This document shows positions 1 to 6,886 of a stretch of DNA of 7,695 bases, one piece after another. Under the pieces are notes generated by a model, which saw nothing but the letters and a program-made list of their open reading frames with translations, was not told the DNA's origin and did no database searches. Positions within the stretch are counted from its first letter, which is position 1. Every line of letters begins with the position of its first letter. The translations under genes were made by a program, and so were the position numbers. Source of the DNA: Fimbriimonadia bacterium (GTDB taxonomy: Bacteria > Armatimonadota > Fimbriimonadia > Fimbriimonadales > Fimbriimonadaceae); contig JALGXY010000426.1 in NCBI GenBank assembly GCA_029824495.1, positions 1-7,695 of the forward strand, written 5' to 3'.

Positions 1-2096
1 GACTTGGTTGCAGCGGAACCGGTCAGGTCGACGGCGTAGATACGGCCTTCTGTCGTCGGGATAATCAGCTGGTTGTTGTCAACGTCGATCGCAACAGAGC
101 CTTTGATCGGCGCGAACGGGGCAGCCCGAACACCGGTTGGGTCAGACGGATCGTAGTCATCTGGGAATGTCCAGATTCGTGAAGTTGTTCCGTCGCCTCG
201 GCCAGTCGCGTCGAGACAATAGACGCGGCCATTGTTGGCTGCAATGTAGAGACGATTGCCTTCTACTGCGGCCGAGCTCAGATCGAATCCTGTCGGCAAT
301 TCCGCCACGCCGCCGTCTTCAGCCGGAGCCGAGTTCGGGTCGGTGACAGGATTGTCAGAAGGATAGGTCCAGTAGACCTGTGGAGAGACACCCGTGGTGA
401 CGAAGACCACATCGCGCGGCTCGACAGAGGAGCCATCGTCGATGTCCACGAGAACCATTGCAGGAGTTGAAGTGATGCTCAGATCTGCAGGCGCCGTAAA
501 GCGGACGGCGTCAGCAAACACCTGTCTTCCGGCATCAGCAGGGCTTGCCGAGTTGTTGAGAACAACAACTTCAAGATCGCCGACAACGCTGCCGTGGAGA
601 TATCCACCGGCCGGCTGACCAGGCAGGGTTGTCCAGCCATCGGCTGTCGACTGGTTGAATGTGATCGTGTCGACGACTGTGCCGCCCTGCACGATCTGGT
701 AGGTGACATTGGTAGCCAGGGTGGCGCCGGAATCGGCGTCGGGCATCCAAACTTGGACACTGTAGCTGCCATCGGGCAGATTGGCTCTAAACTGAGCGGC
801 ACCTGTGTTGACGACCCCAGGCACGACCGGTGAGATCGCGTAGTTCGGGCCGAGATAGGCAGCGTGAGCTGCAGATGTCGAGAGGGCAAATCCTGCACCA
901 GAAAGGAACGAGCCAGCGGCTGTGTTGTCCTGTAGGCTGCGGAACGTATGGCGCTCATTTCCAGGCGCAGGTCCATTAAGCCAAGCCTCGAGCTCATTGC
1001 TGAACCTTGTGCTTTCAGCGGCACTAGAATCGATCTGCTTCTTGGCAGGCCAGCTCCAAGCTCGGTTCAGACGGGAAGCCTCGCCGAGATCGGCGATGTC
1101 GCCCTTATAGAGGAACGAGCTGAGGATGCCGATATCGAACGGCGGGAAGCTTGTGCTTGTAACGACCTCGTTTCGTGCTGAGTTGACACGCCACGCTGTA
1201 ACCGCATTCCACGGCCCAGCGGCGGCTGGTGGATTGTTGCTGAGCCGGCCTACGACCGGGCTCGCAATGTATTCGCCTTCGTTGGTGGTCGACTCTACAA
1301 TCGAAGCCGAGTCAGCATAGACCCACTCGGCGCCGGGCGCGGCACCAGGATCGAGATAGCTGCCGTTGTCATCGCGCGGTGCTGTGTTGTAAAGCGTAAT
1401 CGTCAGTGTTGTGCCAGTGGGGCTGAAAAGCACTGAGGTTGGCTCGCCGTCATCTCCTAGACGCACCAGATCTCCACCATTTACGAAAGCGTCGATGACG
1501 TCGATATGCGGGTTTGTTTGACCTGTGACTTCGACAACGTAATATCGCTGCGGGAAATCTGAGGCTCCCGGAGGTGTTGCCGAAGATGTCGGACCGATCG
1601 GAATGTTGAGATGAAGTTCGTACTCGTTGTTCGGGACCAGATTGGTGAAGGTCCAGTTGTAGGTTGCAGTTGCACCAGCACGAGGATCTGTCGAATTGAG
1701 GGTCTGGCCCACCGTTCTTGTCAGACGGTACTCATCAGTCGTATTCCAGAAATAGTTGAAAGCAAGCGTATCAGCGCCGATCGAAGTTGGGCTCTGCCAT
1801 GTTCCCGTGAGGCTGGTCTGACCACCAATCGCTCCCGGGTTGTTGACGAGCTGCTCATTGTCAATTGACACTTCGCCGCCTAAGACGGGGCTCCACCATC
1901 TCAGATAGCCGCGGCCAGCATCAAGCCAATGATGAATAGGGCGGCCAGGGGGTGTCCCGGTCGCACGATTCGGGACAGGCCATCGGCTGCTGTCACCCTG
2001 GAACACCCGATGCTCTTGTGCGAGCGACTCGGATGCGGGAACAACAGCCAAAACTGCGGCCGCGATCAAGGCGGCGCCCTTCAGTACCTGTTTCAT
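1..2096 (-). CDS. Gene C: exported protein with two Golvesin/Xly-like domains and PQQ-like propeller (3' end outside window)
   Basis: The frame is open from ATG 2096-2094 to the window edge, giving 698 complete codons without a stop. An AGAAGGA ribosome binding site seven bases upstream fixes the start. Residues 1-26 are a signal peptide (MKQVLKGAALIAAAVLAVV, then a probable S-L-A|Q cleavage site). Residues 78-268 and about 392-534 each resemble the Golvesin/Xly carbohydrate-binding-like domain: a GTW or FL start, a central 'Y-x-V' strand after P-x-N/D-G/N-x-Y, VNGG or NQS with a following W/L, then a closing VYADSASIV or VFADAVRF. From residue 558 PQQ-like blades begin (RDVVFVTTG, NRLYIAANNGRVYCLDATG at 613-632, EGRIYAVDLTG at 683-693) and continue beyond the window. 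An Asp-rich turn (DIDDG) sits at 551-555. Probable role: extracellular binding or structural protein. No enzymatic motif is visible. The only cysteine seen is C627. Confidence 0.9.
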   Translation of the reverse strand, partial: MKQVLKGAALIAAAVLAVVPASESLAQEHRVFQGDSSRWPVPNRATGTPPGRPIHHWLDAGRGYLRWWSPVLGGEVSIDNEQLVNNPGAIGGQTSLTGTWQSPTSIGADTLAFNYFWNTTDEYRLTRTVGQTLNSTDPRAGATATYNWTFTNLVPNNEYELHLNIPIGPTSSATPPGASDFPQRYYVVEVTGQTNPHIDVIDAFVNGGDLVRLGDDGEPTSVLFSPTGTTLTITLYNTAPRDDNGSYLDPGAAPGAEWVYADSASIVESTTNEGEYIASPVVGRLSNNPPAAAGPWNAVTAWRVNSARNEVVTSTSFPPFDIGILSSFLYKGDIADLGEASRLNRAWSWPAKKQIDSSAAESTRFSNELEAWLNGPAPGNERHTFRSLQDNTAAGSFLSGAGFALSTSAAHAAYLGPNYAISPVVPGVVNTGAAQFRANLPDGSYSVQVWMPDADSGATLATNVTYQIVQGGTVVDTITFNQSTADGWTTLPGQPAGGYLHGSVVGDLEVVVLNNSASPADAGRQVFADAVRFTAPADLSITSTPAMVLVDIDDGSSVEPRDVVFVTTGVSPQVYWTYPSDNPVTDPNSAPAEDGGVAELPTGFDLSSAAVEGNRLYIAANNGRVYCLDATGRGDGTTSRIWTFPDDYDPSDPTGVRAAPFAPIKGSVAIDVDNNQLIIPTTEGRIYAVDLTGSAATK
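3..425 (-). other. PQQ-like propeller blades of gene C (incomplete)
   Basis: Residues 558-698. Blade signatures are RDVVFVTTG with VYWTYPSD, AAVEGNRLYIAANNGRVYCL (611-628) followed by DATG, and a third, NNQLIIPTTEGRIYAVDLTG (674-693). These follow the usual pattern of a strand after a G-N/D-x-L/V-Y-I/V, then a N-G-R-V-Y-x-L/V-D-x-x-T-G turn. Further blades should lie beyond the window edge. No PQQ-ligand residues can be judged, so the label refers to fold only. Confidence 0.75.
495..923 (-). other. Golvesin/Xly-like domain 2 of gene C
   Basis: Residues about 392-534. It has AQFRANLPDGSYSVQVWMPD (434-453), ATNVTYQIVQGG, DTITFNQSTADGWTTLPG and a terminal QVFADAVRF (525-533). The NVTYQI-V-x-GG, then NQS..W..L, then ADAVRF succession is the strongest family resemblance in the window. 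Confidence 0.7.
1293..1865 (-). other. Golvesin/Xly-like domain 1 of gene C (enlarged)
   Basis: Residues 78-268. It opens with IDNEQ and LTGTWQS, has ATATYNWTFTNLVPNNEYELH as the core strand pair around residues 142-162, then YYVVEVTG, an AFVNGGDLVRLGDDG hairpin, GTTLTITLYNTA, and closes with VYADSASIV (259-267). This is the order expected of the Golvesin/Xly carbohydrate-binding-like domain, but it is longer than the roughly 130 residues I recall as typical, with extra loops. Ligand unknown. Confidence 0.6.
2019..2096 (-). other. Signal peptide of gene C
   Basis: Residues 1-26 have K2 and K6 in the n-region, an Ala/Leu/Val core, and a Ser-Leu-Ala|Gln junction fitting the A-x-A-type SPase I rule. 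There is no cysteine, so this is not a lipoprotein signal. Confidence 0.85.
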
Positions 2097-2103
2097 TTTG
2101 GAG

Positions 2104-2110
2104 TCCTTCT
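2104..2110 (-). promoter_or_regulatory. Ribosome binding site of gene C
   Basis: AGAAGGA lies in the 26-base gap between the TAG of gene B and the ATG of gene C, with seven bases of spacing. It supports ATG 2096-2094 over another in-frame ATG at 2120-2118. That one would add MNQKKDSK and has no purine-rich site in front of it. Confidence 0.75.
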
Positions 2111-2122
2111 TTTGGTTCATCA

Positions 2123-5100
2123 CTATTGCCGAATGGCGAAGACGGGCCGCCGAAGTCCACGGATTCCTTGGACAGGCGGAAGTTCATATTTGACGCTCAG
2201 CGGAGCAAAGCCGAGGTTGGGTGCACCGAGGCTGTAGCCTGGCGAATCCGAAGTGCCGGGGCTGCCTTCAACCATGAGCACCTCGCCGTGGTAGGCCGAG
2301 GAGCCACGAGTGGCACCAACATAACCGTTGACGATCAAGACGTCATTCGAATCGAGCCGCTGTGCATACATGGGTCGGAACTGAGACGGATTGGAGTCGA
2401 GAGATCCAGCCGAGAATGGGCCGGGGCCGTCAGGCCGTCGGATTCCCGTGAATGCCTCCTTCGTCAGCATCCAGTTCACGATCCATCGGTCCTTGAGAAC
2501 CGGATCGTTGGGATCCTGCTGAATCAACTCGAAAACACCGTTCGCATCTGCGATCATCACACCCAGTCGGGGACCGAAGGGTGATGAGACCTCTCGCAGA
2601 GTCACAGATTGAAGCCCGATGATCTTGCGGGTCTGCGGCGGATCTGGCAACGAAGGCTGATTGAAGCCGTAGAAGCCTCCGCCAACTGGGCCAAGATAGG
2701 TGCCGGCTTGGATGCCAGGCATGCGGTATTCGTTGATGATCAGCGATCGCGGACCGTCATAGATGACAACGCCGCCATTGCCGCTCGCCAGTGAGCCCTG
2801 TTGTGAGGAGCTGTCGAGACCAAACGTTCCCCGGCCAGGCTCTAGTGCGCCAAAACCGAATGCAACGATGCCGGTGGGCGTTCCACCTACGTCGATATAT
2901 GTGCGCGAAATGCTGTTGTACGCAAACTGCTTGCCGGTCAGCTCTTCGGGCGAATGCCAGTAGAGCACGCCGATGGCTGGAACGAGTCCGCCGGTCGAAT
3001 CGAGATATCGCACGACGCCGATCACTCGGCCTTCAGCATCGATTCGGTAGCGGTCGATCAGCTCGACTGCTCTGAAGCCGCCTGCGTCCGCGATAACGAT
3101 GTGCCGCCAAAGCTCGTCTGTCGCAGCAGCACCCAGGGTCTCACCTGGGAATGTAGCAGCGACGCTTGCAGCCGTGTGCGTAGTCGAGAAGACCAAGAGG
3201 TCGCGTGGTGAATTCAGGTCAAGGCTCTCACCAGCTTGGTGGCCAGACGGAACCCTCTGCGGATGCAGGCGGAAGCCTGTCACCGTCCTCAGTTCTCGGC
3301 CGGCTGTGTCAGTCTGAATCACCTTGTTGGCGCCAGAATCTACAATCCAGTAGGAGGATGTCCCTTCTGGGTAGGCACGAACAGGAGTCGAAAGTCTGTT
3401 AGACTTTGTGATCGCGCTTGCGGGCTGTTCAGGCCCAGCCGACAGAGTCGAACCTACTGACCAGACCGGGTTGCCTGCTGCGTCGAATCGGCTGATTCGA
3501 CCTTCATCGGCGACCAGGAAGTCTGAGTGGCTGAATGCGTAGAGCCTGCTGGGAGCTGTCGTGGCAACTGTGCCGTCGCCGGCTGCAAGGCTGGCAAACT
3601 CGCTCTCTGGAGCGGCAGCCTGCAGGACCCGGACCCTCAGGTCATCCATCGAATCGACACCTTTAAACTGCGGCCATCTGATTGCGGTCGAGGGATTGAA
3701 GTCGAAGAGCGACGGGGAGTTCTTTCGAACGGCCAGCATCTGAATCTGCCATGCCCTGACTGAGTTTGGCTTAGCAAACTCGTGTCCACCGCTGATCTGC
3801 GAGTCCATCGCCTGAATCATTGCGTTGAATGTCAGGCCTGTAAAGCCGCTGACCAGAAGACTAGGCAGAACACTGCTGCCAGCAACATAGACTGTATCGC
3901 CGGTGACAATCGGGCTGGTCGAAGATCGATAGCCGTTCATCACTGTGTACCAGAGCAGGTGGCTGAATCTGCCGCCAGCTCGGCCGCCGAGGACCGATCC
4001 ACCTCCGGCAAGGTCTTCAGGTTCGATCAGGGTGTCGCCAGTCTGGGTGCCCCGAATAATGATCGGAGCGCTGGTTGTAATCGCATCTCGGATTCGATCA
4101 CGGCTGTTGGCCATCAGGCTTTCAATCGTGATTCGGTGCCGAGTCGTGCCAGGAATTCGTTCGATGCTGAATCGGCCACGACCAAGAACACTCTCTTGAT
4201 CGGGATTCGATTTGACGATGCTCTTCGCATAGTCGGGCTGCACCAGGCTGAACTGATTCCGGTCGTTGATCTGCAGATTATCGACCTCGAACCGCACACT
4301 TTCAGGATGAGCCTTCAAGGCGAACAGAATCGAAGTCGGAACACCTGCGAAGCCGAGGTCTTTTGTGCCGACGGCGGTGACATAGACTGTGTCGCCCAGC
4401 ACAGACGGCGGCTCCTGAATCGTCAGCCCGCTGATCGGTGCGTTGAGCATCGGCAGGTCGCTGATCAGATCGTCTTCATCGATAAAAGTCTCTCGATAAG
4501 GAATCGTGGTGCTGGAGGGCTGGCTGCGATTGAGCGTAATGTCGAACTGATCGAATACATCGTAGCGGCTGACCAGATCAAATTCACCTCGGCCTTCTTC
4601 TTTGAAATTGAAGACTGTGCCGCCAGGAGTTCCGCCACCAGGTGTCGAAGTGGCCAAAATCACATGGCCCTTTCGTGAAATGGCAGGAGCACCGACGATC
4701 TGGCGCGAGAAGCTGACATCATCCGGCAGGCCAAGCTGACCACGAACAAATGACTGTGCGCTGACCGTTCCACCGGCTGCTCGGCTCCAATCGATCGTAT
4801 AGTCGACCCGCCAGCCAACATTGTCGGCGGAGGTCGGCGTGGCTGTTCCATCCCAGTCAAAAGCGGAGCCGGCGCCTGCACCGGAAAGCTCAACATTGAA
4901 CTCTCCATTGGTTGCTGTCGCAGTGATGGCTCCGGTTAAGTTGGTCGAAAGCTCTGCCAGAGTGAACGGATCACCATTCGCCTTAACCAGGCTCAGCTTG
5001 ACGCCGAGCTGGCTCGGACCAGCACTGACAAAGACCGGAAGGCCGTTGAGCGCCGCCCGAGTCTGAATCCGGATGTTGGTGCCGATTCTTGTGACAACGG

Positions 5101-6886
5101 AAGGAGCTTCACCTTTTGCACCGATCCAGATGCTGGAGAGGCCTGCCGGGCGAGAGCTGCTTGAGCTTGTGCCGACATAGGCGATTCGATCGACGCCGCC
5201 AGAGCTGTCAGCGATCGGGATATAGCCGACGGCTGCACTTGTGCGGACGTTCTGAAGACGAGGAGCACCAAAGATCGCCCAGGCATTCCCGCCTGACTCG
5301 ACACGTGTGCCTGAAGCGAGGTCGCAGACCCAGATGCGGCCCATGCCGGTCGTGCGGCTGTCGGTCACGTAGACCAAGCCCTCATGAACCGTCGGTGAAT
5401 AGGGGCCGTTCGGATCTGGCTGTGAGGCGCCGTTCGGAGCGGAGATGGGCCCCGCGATCGGCGGGGTTGCCACGCTTCCGGGCGACTCAAGATCGAAGAC
5501 GTAGACCTGACCGTTCGAGCTGCTGACCCAAATCTGGTTTACAGCGCGGAAGCCACTTGGGCCGATCAGGGTGGTGTCGGGCGACTCGACGACTGTAGGT
5601 GCAGAGAGCGCACCGCCAAGGCTGCCTGACGTCCAGATCAGGTCGCGACCTGCGCCAGAAGGATCATTCAGACCGTCATCGGGGTTGCCGTCGCGATCGA
5701 TATCATTTGAAGGCTTGGGATCATAGACCTTAACCTGCTGACCATCAGTAACAACCAGATAGCCTTTGAAAAGCGCCGGAGGCCGGCTGCTGGAGACAGC
5801 GCTGGAAAGGCCGTCGTTGAATCGCTGAAGCAGAGGAGCTGTGACGCTTGTAGCTGTGCTGCCGCTGCGTCGACTGCCGGCTCCAGGTGAACCGTATTGA
5901 GTGGTCAAAGAGACCAAGTTAACAGCGAACTTCGCCGCAGAAACAGCGGTGAAGTCTTGTGCCGGTGCGAGCGAGCGGTAGCCGCGATTGGGCTGAACTG
6001 GAGATCCTGCCGTCGCCAGAACGCCACGGCCGAGACCTTGCGTTACGCCTGTAGATGTCACCACCACATAACCGTCGCCGAGTCGGCCGACAGAAACTGT
6101 ACGTCCGCTCAATGTGCCGACGACCGCTTCAAGCTTGGCGCTGTCCGGGCCGAGAGTCGAGAGGATCGGGCTGAGTGCTCCGGCGCCGCCGAGTGTCGCA
6201 AACTGCGTTTCGATTGGCGAGCCGAGCGCGCCGCCCATCAACGCGACCTCATCGAGTGTCATCGAATTGGGGCGTGACAGGACAGGATGAAAAAGGTTGG
6301 CTTCCGTTGAGCCGCCCAAGGGGGCAACAGCAAAGGGATAAGGAGCACCATTGTTCTCTTCGACGACCAGCGAGCCGTTGCTGCTGAGGTCGATCCAAAG
6401 GACACCGCCTTTGTCAACAAAACGTCTCAATCGTTCTCTTTCCAGTGGGTTGAGCGCCATGCGGCGTTCCACCGTGAGTGAAAGAACATCGAACTGGGTG
6501 AGCTGGTCGCCGGAGATGTCGGAAAGGGCGACCTCCCAGAACGGGGCATCAGACTTGGTGACCCTAGTGCCTGCGGAAGGCACTCCGCCAGCAGCAGGAT
6601 TCGCAAGCCATCGGAGCCGAGCTGCGTTGGAGAGTGTGGTTGAACCGACCGGGTTGTTAAACGTCCAGCTTGCCGGCTTTACCGACATGCTGCGATCGAG
6701 GTTGCCCCAGTGGTGCGGAGATGGGTTGTACATCTGCCCCCCACCGCCGCCAATCCTCTGACTTTCGATCAGAAGAACGCCTGCATTAATCTGCTGGCGC
6801 CTTTGAGCATAGCTCAGAGGCTGGGAAAGTGCTGCGGCCGCCACAGAAAGGGCGGCCATCACGACTAAGACTTTCAACGTTTTCAC
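2123..6886 (-). CDS. Gene B: giant exported protein, GATase-like N-terminal domain plus PQQ/NHL-like beta-propeller repeats
   Basis: Complete 1587-residue protein starting at GTG (6886-6884) and ending with TAG (2125-2123). The GTG is chosen because a Lys-containing n-region and hydrophobic core follow at once (KTLKVLVVMAALSVAAAAL), giving a signal peptide cleaved near residues 20-28. Residues 30-331 look like a Rossmann-type alpha/beta domain: GVLLIES near the start, FDVLSLT (132-138), a helix ERERLRRFVDKGG (149-161), VLWIDL (162-167) and DGYVVVTSTG (271-280). This recalls DUF4159/DUF4350 GATase-like domains, but I see no nucleophilic Cys. A Gly/Ser linker (332-350) leads to PQQ-like blades with signatures at 375-385, 449-465, 497-509, 733-746, 825-839 and 990-1003. 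NHL-like blades occur at 1115-1205. A beta-sandwich-like insert lies around 624-722, and residues 394-405 carry a calcium-loop-like motif. There is apparently one cysteine (521). No transmembrane helix follows the signal, so the product is probably secreted or surface-associated. Exact function unknown. Confidence 0.9.
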   Translation of the reverse strand: MKTLKVLVVMAALSVAAAALSQPLSYAQRRQQINAGVLLIESQRIGGGGGQMYNPSPHHWGNLDRSMSVKPASWTFNNPVGSTTLSNAARLRWLANPAAGGVPSAGTRVTKSDAPFWEVALSDISGDQLTQFDVLSLTVERRMALNPLERERLRRFVDKGGVLWIDLSSNGSLVVEENNGAPYPFAVAPLGGSTEANLFHPVLSRPNSMTLDEVALMGGALGSPIETQFATLGGAGALSPILSTLGPDSAKLEAVVGTLSGRTVSVGRLGDGYVVVTSTGVTQGLGRGVLATAGSPVQPNRGYRSLAPAQDFTAVSAAKFAVNLVSLTTQYGSPGAGSRRSGSTATSVTAPLLQRFNDGLSSAVSSSRPPALFKGYLVVTDGQQVKVYDPKPSNDIDRDGNPDDGLNDPSGAGRDLIWTSGSLGGALSAPTVVESPDTTLIGPSGFRAVNQIWVSSSNGQVYVFDLESPGSVATPPIAGPISAPNGASQPDPNGPYSPTVHEGLVYVTDSRTTGMGRIWVCDLASGTRVESGGNAWAIFGAPRLQNVRTSAAVGYIPIADSSGGVDRIAYVGTSSSSSRPAGLSSIWIGAKGEAPSVVTRIGTNIRIQTRAALNGLPVFVSAGPSQLGVKLSLVKANGDPFTLAELSTNLTGAITATATNGEFNVELSGAGAGSAFDWDGTATPTSADNVGWRVDYTIDWSRAAGGTVSAQSFVRGQLGLPDDVSFSRQIVGAPAISRKGHVILATSTPGGGTPGGTVFNFKEEGRGEFDLVSRYDVFDQFDITLNRSQPSSTTIPYRETFIDEDDLISDLPMLNAPISGLTIQEPPSVLGDTVYVTAVGTKDLGFAGVPTSILFALKAHPESVRFEVDNLQINDRNQFSLVQPDYAKSIVKSNPDQESVLGRGRFSIERIPGTTRHRITIESLMANSRDRIRDAITTSAPIIIRGTQTGDTLIEPEDLAGGGSVLGGRAGGRFSHLLWYTVMNGYRSSTSPIVTGDTVYVAGSSVLPSLLVSGFTGLTFNAMIQAMDSQISGGHEFAKPNSVRAWQIQMLAVRKNSPSLFDFNPSTAIRWPQFKGVDSMDDLRVRVLQAAAPESEFASLAAGDGTVATTAPSRLYAFSHSDFLVADEGRISRFDAAGNPVWSVGSTLSAGPEQPASAITKSNRLSTPVRAYPEGTSSYWIVDSGANKVIQTDTAGRELRTVTGFRLHPQRVPSGHQAGESLDLNSPRDLLVFSTTHTAASVAATFPGETLGAAATDELWRHIVIADAGGFRAVELIDRYRIDAEGRVIGVVRYLDSTGGLVPAIGVLYWHSPEELTGKQFAYNSISRTYIDVGGTPTGIVAFGFGALEPGRGTFGLDSSSQQGSLASGNGGVVIYDGPRSLIINEYRMPGIQAGTYLGPVGGGFYGFNQPSLPDPPQTRKIIGLQSVTLREVSSPFGPRLGVMIADANGVFELIQQDPNDPVLKDRWIVNWMLTKEAFTGIRRPDGPGPFSAGSLDSNPSQFRPMYAQRLDSNDVLIVNGYVGATRGSSAYHGEVLMVEGSPGTSDSPGYSLGAPNLGFAPLSVKYELPPVQGIRGLRRPVFAIRQ
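3272..3544 (-). other. NHL-like repeat pair in gene B
   Basis: Residues 1115-1205. Two blades are visible: LYAFSHSDFLVADEGRISRF with DAAGNPVWSVG, and SYWIVDSGANKVIQTDTAGR with ELRTVTG. The pattern 'x-W/F-I/L-V-x-D-x-G-x-x-R/K-V/I-x-x-x-D-x-x-G' is that of NHL repeats. The region after 1205 remains beta-rich with weaker blades (IVIADAGGFRAVELID, VLIVNGYVGATRG), so the propeller may extend to the C-terminus. Confidence 0.6.
5894..6799 (-). other. Gene B N-terminal alpha/beta (GATase-like, DUF4159/DUF4350-type) domain
   Basis: Residues 30-331 of gene B alternate hydrophobic strands and helices. The strand FDVLSLT (132-138) is followed by the helix LERERLRRFVDKGG (148-161) and the strand VLWIDL (162-167). 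This is the usual order in GATase-like domains, where a locus is described as 'put down, then a guarded GG, then a strand'. Later come an HPVLSRP segment, the strand GYVVVTSTG (272-280) and a helix AAKFAVNLVSL ahead of the linker. In known relatives such domains often lack catalytic residues and act as binding or scaffolding units. The family name is a recollection from pattern and could be wrong; the fold type is more secure. Confidence 0.5.
6803..6886 (-). other. Signal peptide of gene B
   Basis: Residues 1-28 have two lysines (K2, K5), a continuous hydrophobic core (VLVVMAALSVAAAAL) and small residues near two possible cleavage points, A-L-S|Q (about residue 21) and S-Y-A|Q (about residue 27). 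There is no lipobox cysteine, so a Sec/SPase I signal is expected rather than a lipoprotein. The exact cleavage point cannot be decided by eye. Confidence 0.8.

Noticed and set aside
479..1024. 181-codon frame on the minus strand inside gene C
   Set aside because: It is a shifted frame within a strong coding sequence that has recognisable domains there. The shadow product is low-complexity Ser/Pro/Arg without family resemblance.
2097..2122. Promoter or terminator between genes B and C
   Set aside because: The gap is only 26 bases and shows no inverted repeat or -35/-10 pair. It is explained by a ribosome binding site alone.
1952..2584. 210-codon plus-strand frame spanning the B-C junction
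   Set aside because: It runs antisense across two well-supported genes and their ribosome binding site, and its product resembles nothing.
3782..4678. 298-codon open frame on the plus strand opposite gene B
   Set aside because: It lies in exact codon register with gene B on the other strand. In that register stops arise only from TTA, CTA and TCA codons of gene B, which are uncommon at this GC content. It has no ribosome binding site that I can see and its product has no recognisable fold.
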